Both the position numbers and the translations under genes were made by a program. Below are positions 10,473-20,931 of a stretch of DNA of 64,000 nucleotides, one piece after another. Source of the DNA: UBA7672 sp965279205 (GTDB lineage Bacteria; Pseudomonadota; Alphaproteobacteria; Caulobacterales; Hyphomonadaceae); contig OZ257144.1 of assembly GCA_965279205.1 (NCBI GenBank), positions 3,596,001 to 3,660,000 of the forward strand, given 5' to 3'. Position 1 is the first letter of the stretch. Each line of letters starts with the position of its first letter. A model generated the notes under the pieces. The model searched no databases. It saw nothing but the letters and a program-made list of their open reading frames with translations, and had not been told where the DNA came from.

Positions 10473-11837
10473 TCAGCCCGCATAGCGCGTTTTGAGCATC
10501 GCCCAGACTGCGCGCAGGCCACACGCTGCAGCTCCCGCCGGACGGCCATAGCGCCCTGGCCGCCATGCCCAGATATCGAAATGCGCCCAGCTGGGAGCAT
10601 CGACAAACGCCTTGAGAAACAAGGCCGCTGTGATCGATCCGCCCATCGGCCCGTCGCCGAGGTTTTTCATGTCGGCGATCGGCGATTTGAGGCCGCCCTC
10701 ATAGCCAGGCCATAGCGGCATCCGCCACACCGGATCGCCTGTCTCCTTCGACGCGGCGGCAATGTCCGCCGCCAGCGTATCGTCGTCCGTATAAAGAGGA
10801 GCGAGATCCGGACCCAGCGCGACACGCGCAGCGCCGGTCAAGGTCGCGAAGTCGATCATGAGTTCCGGCTTGTGCTCGCTGGCGCGGGTCAACGCATCGC
10901 CAAGGATCAGCCGGCCTTCAGCATCGGTGTCTTCGATCTCGACGGTCAGTCCCTTGCGAGACCTCAGGATATCGCTTGGACGGAATGCGTTCGGTCCGAT
11001 CGCGTTCTCGACCGTCGGCACGCAGCAGATCAACCGCACCGGCAGCTCTGCACTCATGACCAGCCTCGCCAGCGCCAGCGCGTGGGCCGCCCCGCCCATG
11101 TCCTTCTTCATGAGCGTCATGTTCGATCCGGTCTTCAGATTGAGACCGCCCGTGTCGAACGCCACGCCCTTGCCGACAATCGCGACCTTCGGGTCGCTCT
11201 CCTCGCCCCAGACGATCTCGATGAAGCGCGGCGGCTGCACCGCTCCCTTGCCGACCGCATGCACCATCGGGAAGCCGTCCTCGAGCGCCTGGCCGATCGT
11301 GACCGTCATCTCGGCGCCGAACTCCTTGGCCATTGCCTCCGCTTCGGCGGCGATCTCGCCTGGGCCCATGTCACAGGGCGGCGTGTTGACCAGGTCGCGC
11401 AACCAGTCGATCGCCTCGGCTTGCCGGCTCACCTCCTGCGCATCGACGCCCTTCGGCAGAACCAGCCGGCGGGGCTTGTCGCCGGATTTGTATTTGGTGA
11501 AGCGGTAAGCCCCGTCCGCCCAGCCCAGCGCCAGCGTCTCGCCGCTCAGCCCATCGGGAGCTTCGTTGAGGGCATAGTCACCCGCCGGCAACGATCCGGG
11601 CAGGCTGGCCAGTACGAAACCGTCCGTCCCCTCGCCCAATCCGACCAGCACTTTCTCGATTGCCCCGCCCGATCCCTGGACCAGCAGCGTCTTGCCGGCA
11701 TCGGCCCGGAAACCGGCTGCATCGACCAGGACCTTGATCCGGTCGTCCTGCGCCTTCGTCCAAGGCCCGAGTTCCCTAGCCGTCACCAGCTCCAGGGGAA
11801 TGGCGGACGAAGACCGGGAAAGGAAGGCGGAATGCAT
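10473..11837 (-). CDS. Leucyl aminopeptidase family protein (M17)
   Basis: This is a 454-residue cytosolic M17 metallo-aminopeptidase. The metal- and substrate-binding core contains VGKGVAFDTGGLNLK (about 223-237), MKKDMGGAA and DTDAEGRLILGDAL (about 302-315, usually NTDAEGRL). Together these provide the Lys, Asp and Glu ligands of the two-zinc site and the catalytic Arg. The N-terminal third is the variable M17 domain. It removes N-terminal residues from peptides and probably works with the neighbouring NlpC/P60 peptidase in peptide or muropeptide turnover. GAGGAAACC precedes the ATG. Confidence 0.9.
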   Translation of the reverse strand: MHSAFLSRSSSAIPLELVTARELGPWTKAQDDRIKVLVDAAGFRADAGKTLLVQGSGGAIEKVLVGLGEGTDGFVLASLPGSLPAGDYALNEAPDGLSGETLALGWADGAYRFTKYKSGDKPRRLVLPKGVDAQEVSRQAEAIDWLRDLVNTPPCDMGPGEIAAEAEAMAKEFGAEMTVTIGQALEDGFPMVHAVGKGAVQPPRFIEIVWGEESDPKVAIVGKGVAFDTGGLNLKTGSNMTLMKKDMGGAAHALALARLVMSAELPVRLICCVPTVENAIGPNAFRPSDILRSRKGLTVEIEDTDAEGRLILGDALTRASEHKPELMIDFATLTGAARVALGPDLAPLYTDDDTLAADIAAASKETGDPVWRMPLWPGYEGGLKSPIADMKNLGDGPMGGSITAALFLKAFVDAPSWAHFDIWAWRPGRYGRPAGAAACGLRAVWAMLKTRYAG

Positions 11838-11871
11838 GGTTTCCTCGATAGCAGCCGGCTGAACACACGCT

Positions 11872-11886
11872 TTAACGAATCCTTGA
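11872..11886 (+). promoter_or_regulatory. CtrA-box-like motif upstream of tadD-like gene
   Basis: The sequence TTAA-N7-TTGA matches the CtrA consensus TTAA-N7-TTAA with one mismatch and lies 43 bases before the TadD-like start codon. CtrA controls pilus genes in Caulobacterales. The call rests on one short motif and could be chance. Confidence 0.3.
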
Positions 11887-11928
11887 GACGGCGCGCGTCA
11901 ACATTCCGGTAACACACGAGGTCCTCCC

Positions 11929-12732
11929 ATGTCCGCTTTTCGCACCTCTGTTGCGTTCGTGTCCCTGCTTGCAGCCACTGCCTGCGCCACGGCCAATGCG
12001 CCGACCCCGCAGGAACTGGCGATGATCGACAGCGCCACCAACCCGATCCTGCCGGCCACCAAGGCCGAGCGTGACGCGGCTGACAGGCTCGACGTGCTGA
12101 ACCAGGCCAAGTTCTGGGGCGCCGAATACGAGAAGAACCCGAACGAGTACGAGACCGCCTTGAAGTTCTCGCGCGTGCTGCGGGCCATGGGCTCCTCCAC
12201 TCGCTCCGCCGAAGTTTCCTCGCAGGCGCTTACCCTCAAGCAGGGCGATGTCGAACTCTCGCTCGTCTTTGCCCAGGCCTCGCTCGACATCGGCAAGGCC
12301 AACGAAGCCGCCCAAGCTCTGGCGCGCGCGGAAGCAGCCGGCCAGGGTGACTGGCGCATGCTGTCGATCATCGGCGTGACGATGGACTCTCTCGACCAGC
12401 ACAAGGCGGCGCAGGACTATTACCGCAAGGCGCTTGTCCTCTCGCCGGACAATCCCAAGGTCCTGTCCAATCTCGCCCTGTCCTACGCCCTGGAAGGCAA
12501 GCCGGTTCTGGCCGAGCAGACGCTGCGCCAGGCCATCGCCCTTCCCGGAGCTGATTCCCGGGTCATGCAGAACCTGCTGGTGGTGCTTGGGGTACAGGGC
12601 AAGTTCGACGAGGCTGCGACAGTGGCTGGGGAAGAGACGCCCAAGGCGCTGGTTGACTCCAACCGAGATTACTTCCGGGCCATGCTGAACCCGTCCCGGA
12701 CCTGGGATACGCTGCGCGGCGCCCAGAATTAG
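11929..12732 (+). CDS. tadD: TadD-like TPR lipoprotein (Flp pilus assembly)
   Basis: This 267-residue protein has a lipoprotein signal (MSAFRTSVAFVSLLAATAC, lipobox LAATAC) and a run of tetratricopeptide repeats from about 60 to 230. The clearest are DWRMLSIIGVTMDSLDQHKA and NPKVLSNLALSYALEGKPVLA. Length, lipobox and TPR layout fit TadD, which helps assemble the secretin and pilus machinery in Flp/Tad systems. The rest of the Tad locus lies at 46-56 kb, so this is an unlinked member or a TPR protein of another envelope system. Start supported by GAGG. Confidence 0.65.
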   Translation: MSAFRTSVAFVSLLAATACATANAPTPQELAMIDSATNPILPATKAERDAADRLDVLNQAKFWGAEYEKNPNEYETALKFSRVLRAMGSSTRSAEVSSQALTLKQGDVELSLVFAQASLDIGKANEAAQALARAEAAGQGDWRMLSIIGVTMDSLDQHKAAQDYYRKALVLSPDNPKVLSNLALSYALEGKPVLAEQTLRQAIALPGADSRVMQNLLVVLGVQGKFDEAATVAGEETPKALVDSNRDYFRAMLNPSRTWDTLRGAQN

Positions 12733-12848
12733 ATGCGTCGCAGATCAGTCTAATCGCAATTTAATCCGGCCCTCCGGATGCATGGCGGTGCTCGCCAGAC
12801 TCGCCAGTCTCGGCTATTGGTCCCCCGCTAAGGTCTTGGAGGGACATC

Positions 12849-14828
12849 ATGCGCGCTTGGAAAGCCGGCTTTGCCGCACTGGCATTTGCTTCAACCTTTG
12901 CCGCTGGCTGCAGCCAGCAGTCCGGAGCGCTGGCCGCGGTCGACACCGACCCGAAAGCCGTCGAAGCGCTGGTCACCAAGCTTTCGACCGAAAGCTTCAA
13001 GGGCAAGGCAACCGCCGCCGCAGACATCGCTGCCGTGAAGGCAGCTCTGCCCAAGGAAGTCGCGCTCAACTGGAGCAATCTCTCCTTCGACGCAGCCTCC
13101 GGTGCGACAGTCCTCACTGATGTGAAACTCACGCCCGCCGATATGCCGACCGTGGGCCTGAGCATCAGCGAACTTCGCCTCTGGGATTTCGACGCCGCAT
13201 TCGCCGCGGCGCGCCTCTCCGGCCAGCGTCTTACCGAAGCCGCGCCGCTTGCGCGCCGTATCGATGCGAAAGGTGTTTCGCTCTTCGGTCTAGCGGCCAC
13301 GCTCAATGGAATGACAGGAGCAATTCAAGGCGCAGTTCAGGGCGCCGTCGTGGACGCCGTGACGCCCGCACCGGGCGAATCGCCGATCGCCACGCCTGAC
13401 GTCCCGCCCGCCGAGTGGCCGGGCGACGCATTCGACGCAAGCGAGTACGCGACATCGTTCGACAAGTACGACTTTGGCATCGGCCGCATCATCCTGGATG
13501 ACATCGTGCTTCGTCCGTTCGAAATGGCGGCGGCCAAGCCTGCGACAGACGCGCCAGACGAGATGGCGACGGCGATGTCGGCGCTGCAGCAATTGGCAGC
13601 CGTCACACGCTCGTTCGGCATCGACACGGCTGCGATGTTCGACATCAAGAGCGAAATCGCCATGAAGGAAGCTGGCCAGACCGTGGCCGGTTCCTTCTCC
13701 GCCAAGACGAGCGGAACACGCGGCTGGCGCGGCGCGGACTACGACGCGACCTTCATGCGCGACATGTCCTACAACTTCGACATCGGCTCGAGCCCCATCC
13801 TCGGCACGCCTTCGCAGAAAATCGAAGTCAGCATGGGCCTGTTCACGCTCGAGGACATGCGCCTCGACAAGGTGTTCGGCTATCTCGCCAAGGGCGTGAT
13901 GCCGCCGCGTACCGAGAGCGATCTCATGAGCCTTGGCGTGTGGGGCTCGCAGAACGAAAACTGGAAACTCGCTGGCAAGGATCTCTACTCGGCTGGTGAA
14001 TCCACTTTCGACGCGCGTGGCTTCCACTGGTTCATCCCGACCGACATCAAGGCGTCGGGCAAGAACGTCGTGCTGAACATCGGCTCGCTGGTTGAAATAG
14101 CGGAAGAATTCGCCAGCTCCATGGGCGACATCATGATCGACCCGGAAACCGGCGAAGCGGTTCAGGACCCGTCTGCTGCTTCCTCAGTCGACTTCAAGCA
14201 GATCGAGGCGGCGCTCGAGAAGCACGGCCTCGCCAAACCGAACATGAACTACAATTTTGGCTGGAACTGGAATGCCGGTTCAGGCGACGCCAAACTGACC
14301 CTCGGCTGGGGCGCGGACAACTTCCTCAAGTTTGATGCGACCTACGAGGGCGGCTTCCCGAGCTTCAAGGCTGTGTCGGATCTCATTCCCGACGACGTCG
14401 AAAAGACGGACACGGATGCGGTCTCCAAGCTCTTCGAAGACAAGACCACGCTGAAGCTGATCGATCTCAATCTCGCTGACTCAGGCGGGCTCGACAAGCT
14501 GTTCGGGGTCACTGCGGATCTCGCTCCCCTCATGGGCATGGACATGGGCGGCGGTTCGGCGCCTTCGGCTGAAACGCTGCGCATGATGGCGGTAACAGGC
14601 GTCCGAATGATGGCGGACAGCGCGGGAGCGCAGATGCCGGAAATCCCGGCCTTGCTGAACCCGGTCGCTGTCTTCCTGACGTCGGGTGGCAACCTCAAGT
14701 TCACCGTGAAGCCTGGCAAGCCGATGACGTTCAGCGCGGTGGCGATGAGCCTGATGGGCGGCATGTCGCCCGGCGAAGCGCTGAAGCAACTCGGCGTAAA
14801 GGTCGAGCAGAGCGGCGGCAAGAAGTAG
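12849..14828 (+). CDS. Large lipoprotein of unknown function
   Basis: I do not recognise a family. The 659-residue product starts with a lipoprotein signal (MRAWKAGFAALAFASTFAAGC) after a GGAGGG ribosome-binding site, so it is probably an envelope lipoprotein. The rest is hydrophilic and acidic with many alternating short strands (for example NWSNLSFDAASGATVLTDVK and FNMNYNFGWNW-like aromatic patches at about 465-475), suggesting a beta-rich protein. Two regions begin with similar SISELRLWDF / FTLEDMRLDKVF phrases, hinting at internal repeats like those in AsmA- or DUF945-type proteins. Codon use matches its neighbours. Confidence 0.75.
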   Translation: MRAWKAGFAALAFASTFAAGCSQQSGALAAVDTDPKAVEALVTKLSTESFKGKATAAADIAAVKAALPKEVALNWSNLSFDAASGATVLTDVKLTPADMPTVGLSISELRLWDFDAAFAAARLSGQRLTEAAPLARRIDAKGVSLFGLAATLNGMTGAIQGAVQGAVVDAVTPAPGESPIATPDVPPAEWPGDAFDASEYATSFDKYDFGIGRIILDDIVLRPFEMAAAKPATDAPDEMATAMSALQQLAAVTRSFGIDTAAMFDIKSEIAMKEAGQTVAGSFSAKTSGTRGWRGADYDATFMRDMSYNFDIGSSPILGTPSQKIEVSMGLFTLEDMRLDKVFGYLAKGVMPPRTESDLMSLGVWGSQNENWKLAGKDLYSAGESTFDARGFHWFIPTDIKASGKNVVLNIGSLVEIAEEFASSMGDIMIDPETGEAVQDPSAASSVDFKQIEAALEKHGLAKPNMNYNFGWNWNAGSGDAKLTLGWGADNFLKFDATYEGGFPSFKAVSDLIPDDVEKTDTDAVSKLFEDKTTLKLIDLNLADSGGLDKLFGVTADLAPLMGMDMGGGSAPSAETLRMMAVTGVRMMADSAGAQMPEIPALLNPVAVFLTSGGNLKFTVKPGKPMTFSAVAMSLMGGMSPGEALKQLGVKVEQSGGKK

Positions 14829-14853
14829 ACCGGAGTCATTTCGGCTGGGCGCG

Positions 14854-15726
14854 ATGAGTTTCGTTGCACGCTTCGCGCCCAGCCCGACCGGCCTTCTCCA
14901 TCTCGGACACGCTTATTCGGCAATTCTCAGTCATGACGCCGCGCGCGAAGCCGGCGGCCAGTTCCTGCTCCGCATCGAGGACATCGACTCAACGCGATGT
15001 CGGCCGGAATTCGAGGCGGCGATCTTCGAGGATCTCGCGTGGCTGGGGCTCGGCTGGCCCTCGCCTGTCCGGCGCCAGTCGAATCATCTGGCGGACTATG
15101 CCGCGGCGCTTGAGAAGCTGCGCAAGCTCGGTGTGCTCTATCGCTGCTTCCTGACGCGACGTGAAATCGCTGAGCAGGCGCTCTTGGCGCCGCACGGCGA
15201 TGGCGAGGGACCCGAGGGAATCATCTACCGCGGTCCAGCTCATCCGATGAGCACCGACGAAGAGAACAAGCGCATTGCGCGGGGCGATGCATTCGCCTGG
15301 CGACTCTCGATCAGATATTCACAGGACCTGCTAGGCGAAGATTTCGCGCGGCTGGTTTTTGTCGAGCGCGATGAGGGATCGAACGCAGAACGCACGATGT
15401 CAGCGCGTCCAGAATCTCTCGGCGATGTGATCCTTGGACGGAAGGATACGCCCGCCAGCTATCACATCGCCGTGGTGCACGATGATGCGCTGCAGGGTGT
15501 CACTCACGTGATTCGCGGCGAGGACCTTCGAGCATCGACTCACGTCCATGTACTGCTTCAGCGGCTGCTTGGCCTGCCGACGCCGGTTTACCGCCATCAC
15601 CCGTTGCTCACAGGACCTGACGGAAAGCGCTACGCCAAGCGCAACCAGTCCCTCACCCTTGCGGCGCTGAGAGCAGCGGGCGTAAGTCCGGCTGACATTC
15701 GTTCCCGCATCGGATTGGCTGTTTGA
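14854..15726 (+). CDS. gluQ: Glutamyl-Q tRNA(Asp) synthetase (GluQRS)
   Basis: This 290-residue protein is a truncated glutamyl-tRNA synthetase paralogue that attaches glutamate to the queuosine base of tRNA(Asp). It has the class I HIGH-type motif (FAPSPTGLLHLGHA, residues 7-20) and a KMSKS-like KRYAKRN near 268, and it lacks the anticodon-binding domain, as expected. The zinc site seems half lost. Two of the four ligands (Cys-98 and Tyr-125) are kept, but the positions of the other two hold Leu-100 and Ala-129. The stop codon overlaps the TTG start of the following transporter gene. Confidence 0.9.
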   Translation: MSFVARFAPSPTGLLHLGHAYSAILSHDAAREAGGQFLLRIEDIDSTRCRPEFEAAIFEDLAWLGLGWPSPVRRQSNHLADYAAALEKLRKLGVLYRCFLTRREIAEQALLAPHGDGEGPEGIIYRGPAHPMSTDEENKRIARGDAFAWRLSIRYSQDLLGEDFARLVFVERDEGSNAERTMSARPESLGDVILGRKDTPASYHIAVVHDDALQGVTHVIRGEDLRASTHVHVLLQRLLGLPTPVYRHHPLLTGPDGKRYAKRNQSLTLAALRAAGVSPADIRSRIGLAV

Positions 15727-16595
15727 CCGCGCCTGTCGCAACGACCGCCCCTGCCCGCACCTGGCTTGGCCCCGCGATGATGCTGGGCGGCGCCATCGCC
15801 ATTGGCTTTGCACCGATCGGCTTGAGGCTGTCGCCCTTCGGACCACAGGCGACTGCGTTCTGGCGCTTCCTGTTTGCGCTGCCTTTGATCGCGGCAGTGA
15901 TCTACGCAGGCGGCGGTCGCATCGGCCGGCCTTCAAGACTGTCGCTTCTCGCGGGCGCATTCTTCGGCCTCGACATCGTGTTCTGGCACGCCTCGCTGAT
16001 CCTGACCTCGGTCGCCAACGCCACCTTCCTGGTCAATCTCGGCAATGCCGCTGTGGGATTGGTGACGTGGATCGCTCTGCGCGAGCGGCCAGCGCAGGTC
16101 TGGCCCTACGCGATGGGCCTAGCCTTGTTCGGCGCCTTCCTGCTGTCGCGCGGCGCAGCCTCGGCCGATGCAGGGGCGCTTGCCGGCGATATGCTGGCGC
16201 TGGTCGCCGCAGTCATGGTCGGCCTCTATCTTTTCGTCGCCAAGCTCGCTCGCCGCACCGAAACCGCGATGGGCGTTCTCTTCTGGTCGACAGCGACGAC
16301 GCTGGTCGTCTGCGCCATCGCCGCAGGCGTTCGCAATGAGGCGCTGATCCCACCCGATGCGTCGTGGTTCGTGTGGCCGCTGGCGCTTGCCGTCATCGCC
16401 CACGTCCTCGGCCAGGGGCTGATCGTTGCCGGGGTTGGGCGGACGCCCGCTGCTCTCGCCGGCCTGCTGCTGCTGATCCAACCCGTCACCAGCGGACTGA
16501 TCGCCTGGCCGCTCTTCCACGAAGCGCTGACAATGGTCCAGCTGGCAGGCTGCGCCCTGGTGCTCTGCGGCGTGTGGCTTGCAGGGCGGCGTTGA
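15723..16595 (+). CDS. EamA/DMT family transporter
   Basis: This 290-residue integral membrane protein has ten predicted helices in two EamA repeats (about 15-145 and 155-288). The conserved inter-repeat pattern reads ATAFWRFLFALPLI in the first half, and the second half ends LLLIQPVTSGLIAWPLFHEALT. DMT transporters export amino acids, nucleotides or other metabolites; the substrate here is unknown. The first in-frame start is TTG 15723, overlapping the gluQ stop codon as TTGA, which implies translational coupling. Confidence 0.8.
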   Translation: MTAPVATTAPARTWLGPAMMLGGAIAIGFAPIGLRLSPFGPQATAFWRFLFALPLIAAVIYAGGGRIGRPSRLSLLAGAFFGLDIVFWHASLILTSVANATFLVNLGNAAVGLVTWIALRERPAQVWPYAMGLALFGAFLLSRGAASADAGALAGDMLALVAAVMVGLYLFVAKLARRTETAMGVLFWSTATTLVVCAIAAGVRNEALIPPDASWFVWPLALAVIAHVLGQGLIVAGVGRTPAALAGLLLLIQPVTSGLIAWPLFHEALTMVQLAGCALVLCGVWLAGRR

Positions 16596-16667
16596 CGGGA
16601 AAGGCCCGCCCCGGTACTCGGATTACCGGGATCAGGATTGCCGCAAGGCAATGTCGGATAGTTCGTT

Positions 16668-17192
16668 ATGCCGGATCAGTTCGCTTCGCGAAGGGTCGGC
16701 GTGGATCAGGCCGTAGCGGAAACGCCGGTCTCCGCGTTGAGCCCGGATGCATGCATCCTGCGCCACGTGGCCCGCGCATCGCGTGCTGTGGTCGCGGCCT
16801 ACGACCCTGCCCTCGCTCCGTTCGGCCTGACAGGTCACCAGTTCAATCTGATGATGACGCTAGGGAATATGGGCCCCATGACCGTTGGCGCTCTGGCCGA
16901 GACGCTCGGCATGGACGCCTCTGGTGTTCCCCGCGCCATTCGCCCGTTGGCTGACGAAGGCCTGATCGCTGTTGAACGCGGCGAAGATCGCCGCCAGCGC
17001 CTGCTTAGCCTTACGACAGCCGGTCGCACGCGGCTCGATCGCGCCACGCCCGCATGGACTCGCGTCCAGGCGGAACTCATAGACTCGATTGGCGCCAATC
17101 GGTGGGTGTCCCTGATGTCGGAACTGCGGACGGTTCGAAAGGCCGCGTCGGCCTGCTCGACCCGCAAACCAGCTGGCGCAGACGCCGAATAG
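16668..17192 (+). CDS. MarR family transcriptional regulator
   Basis: This 174-residue regulator has the MarR winged helix: FNLMMTLGNMGPMTVGALAE leads to the recognition helix TLGMDASGVPRAIRPL, and the wing contains ERGEDRRQRLLSLTTAGR. Flanking helices at 30-60 and 130-155 form the dimer interface. About 30 non-conserved residues precede the domain, so translation may start later; no ribosome-binding site is clear at ATG 16668. It lies downstream of the transporter gene and could regulate it. Confidence 0.8.
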   Translation: MPDQFASRRVGVDQAVAETPVSALSPDACILRHVARASRAVVAAYDPALAPFGLTGHQFNLMMTLGNMGPMTVGALAETLGMDASGVPRAIRPLADEGLIAVERGEDRRQRLLSLTTAGRTRLDRATPAWTRVQAELIDSIGANRWVSLMSELRTVRKAASACSTRKPAGADAE

Positions 17193-17299
17193 GCGCCTCA
17201 AAACCAAGCTAAAAAAGCAAGCCTTAACCTTGATCGTGGCAGGGTTTGCCCGGAGCCGCGCGCCAAAGCAGCGCAGCGGACGATCGGGGAAACGCCTAC

Positions 17300-18898
<1,599 letters not shown>

Positions 18899-18997
18899 CG
18901 GCGCGTTTCCTAACAGCGGCACATCAAAATTTAACGGTCCACTGGCATATATTCCGGAGCTTCGCGGCCGGGTTGCGCGAAGCGGGAGAGTCTCCGA

Positions 18998-20593
18998 GTG
19001 ACTGCAGAAGCCGACCTGGACATGGAGACGCTTGTCGAGGCGCTGGAAGCGCTCGGCGACGGCATCGCCATCTACGACCAGAACGACACGCCGATCTTCA
19101 CCAACAGCATCACGCGCCGCCGCTTTGCATCGATCTACGCTGACGTCGCGAAAGGCATGAGCTATCGCGAGTCCACGGAGGCTGCGGTGCGACGCGCGGC
19201 GCAAGGCGCTCCCGAAGCCAAAATTCAGGAACTGACCGACTACTTCGTGCACTGCTTCCGGAACGGCGAGACCTATGCCGTGGAGGCGGACGATGGCCGC
19301 TATGTGCAGATCACTTTCCGCAACATGACGCGCGGCATGAAGGCCGCCATCTCGGTCGACATCACCGACCTGCGCAATCGCGAACGCGACCTGCACAAGG
19401 CCAAGAAGGCGGCCGAGGCCGCGAGCCAGTCGAAATCATCCTTCCTCGCCAACATGAGCCACGAGATCCGCACGCCTCTCAACGGCGTGCTGGGCATGGC
19501 GCAGGTGATGGCGACGACCAATCTCCAGCCGAAGCAACGCGAATACCTCGCCACCATCATCGAGTCCGGCAAGACGCTGACCGCCCTCCTCAATGATGTG
19601 CTCGATCTGTCGAAGATCGAAGCCGGCAAGTTCGCCATCGTGCCCAGCGATATGAACCTGATGCACGTCCTGCGTCGCCAGCTGGCGCTGTGGAAGCCGC
19701 GCGCCGAGGAAAAGGGCCTGGATCTGACGCTTGCCTTCGATGCGGATCTTCCGACCTGGCTATCCTTCGACGCCGTGCGTGTGCAGCAATGCATGTCGAA
19801 CCTTCTGTCCAATGCGATCAAGTTCACGACCAAAGGCCGCGTCGAGGCGTTCGTGATGGCGAAGCCGATCGAAAATGGCGTGCATCTCGTCGAGATCGAG
19901 GTGCGCGACACGGGATCGGGCATGGATGCCCAGACGCTCGGCCGGCTGTTCCAGCCCTTCGCCCAGGCCGACGAAACGATTTCCCGCGAGCATGGCGGGA
20001 CTGGCCTTGGCCTCTCGATCACACGCCGTCTCGCCCAGCTCATGGGCGGGGACGCCTCGGCCACCACCGAGCTGGGCCACGGCTCGACCTTCAGTTTCTC
20101 GTTCCGCGGCGGACCTGCGAAGGCGGCAAGTCGGAACACCGCAGGCCAGACTGCGGAGGCGAACGACGTGCAGGCACTGCTCCGCTCCAGCAATCTGCGC
20201 GTGCTGCTGGTCGACGATCACCCGATCAATCGCCAAGTCGCCGCGCTATTCCTCCGCCCGTTCAATATGCGGATCGTCGAGGCCGTGAACGGAGCTGAAG
20301 CGCTCGAGGCGCTCAAGCGCGAGGCATTCGATATCGTCCTGCTCGATATGCACATGCCGGTGATGGACGGCCCGACCGCGATCGCCCACATCCGCGCCTC
20401 GGGTGAATCATGGGCGTCGGTACCCGTCATCGCCCTCACCGCCGATGCCATGAGCGGCGACCGGGAGCGCTATCTCGCCATGGGCATGGATGGCTACCTG
20501 TCAAAACCGATCGCCGAGCGCGACCTGATGTCGGAAATTGCGAGGCTGCGCACGCTAGGCGAAGCAGCAGCGCCGATCGTGAAGGCCGGTTAG
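18998..20593 (+). CDS. Hybrid sensor histidine kinase/response regulator (second of tandem pair)
   Basis: This 531-residue paralogue of the preceding kinase has the same order: PAS-like sensor (DGIAIYDQNDTPIFTN), HisKA with His-155, HATPase (SNAIKFT, DTGSGMD, GTGLGLSITRRL) and receiver with Asp-450. The receiver and catalytic domains are almost the same as in the first copy, while the PAS domains are clearly more diverged. The two may therefore read different signals and feed one output. GTG 18998 is supported by GGGAG nine bases upstream. The stop codon overlaps the stop codon of convergent csaA. Confidence 0.92.
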   Translation: MTAEADLDMETLVEALEALGDGIAIYDQNDTPIFTNSITRRRFASIYADVAKGMSYRESTEAAVRRAAQGAPEAKIQELTDYFVHCFRNGETYAVEADDGRYVQITFRNMTRGMKAAISVDITDLRNRERDLHKAKKAAEAASQSKSSFLANMSHEIRTPLNGVLGMAQVMATTNLQPKQREYLATIIESGKTLTALLNDVLDLSKIEAGKFAIVPSDMNLMHVLRRQLALWKPRAEEKGLDLTLAFDADLPTWLSFDAVRVQQCMSNLLSNAIKFTTKGRVEAFVMAKPIENGVHLVEIEVRDTGSGMDAQTLGRLFQPFAQADETISREHGGTGLGLSITRRLAQLMGGDASATTELGHGSTFSFSFRGGPAKAASRNTAGQTAEANDVQALLRSSNLRVLLVDDHPINRQVAALFLRPFNMRIVEAVNGAEALEALKREAFDIVLLDMHMPVMDGPTAIAHIRASGESWASVPVIALTADAMSGDRERYLAMGMDGYLSKPIAERDLMSEIARLRTLGEAAAPIVKAG

Positions 20594-20931
20594 AACAGGC
20601 GACCGCCGACCGGGGTTTCGAGATCCGGCGCAATCAGCACAACCGCGCCCTCCTCGTCCGGCACGCCAAGCGTCAGCACCTCCGACATGAAGGGGCCGAT
20701 CTGGCGTGGCGGGAAATTGACCACCGCCAGCACACGCTTGCCGACAAGCTTGTCCGGCGAATAGTGCTTCGCGATCTGGGCGGAAGATTTCTTCTCGCCG
20801 ATCTCAGGCCCGAAATCGATGCGCAGCTTGATCGCCGGCTTGCGCGCTTCCGGAAACGGCTCAGCCGCGACGATCACGCCGACACGGATGTCGACTTTGA
20901 GAAAGTCGTCGAAGGCAATCTGCGCAGTCAT
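20590..20931 (-). CDS. csaA: tRNA-binding protein CsaA
   Basis: This 113-residue protein is a free-standing EMAP/Trbp111-type OB fold. The blocks VDIRVGVIVAAEPFPEARKPA, IGEKKSSAQIAKHY and VVNFPPRQIGPFMSEVLTLG are diagnostic of CsaA. The family binds tRNA as a homodimer and has been proposed to have export-related chaperone activity. Its ATG overlaps the stop codon of the upstream GNAT gene by 4 bases, so the two are probably coupled with ecm further upstream. Confidence 0.9.
   Translation of the reverse strand: MTAQIAFDDFLKVDIRVGVIVAAEPFPEARKPAIKLRIDFGPEIGEKKSSAQIAKHYSPDKLVGKRVLAVVNFPPRQIGPFMSEVLTLGVPDEEGAVVLIAPDLETPVGGRLF

Noticed and set aside
17210..17240. CtrA box before the first hybrid kinase
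   Set aside because: Only one TTAACC half-site is present; the second half at N7 spacing is missing.
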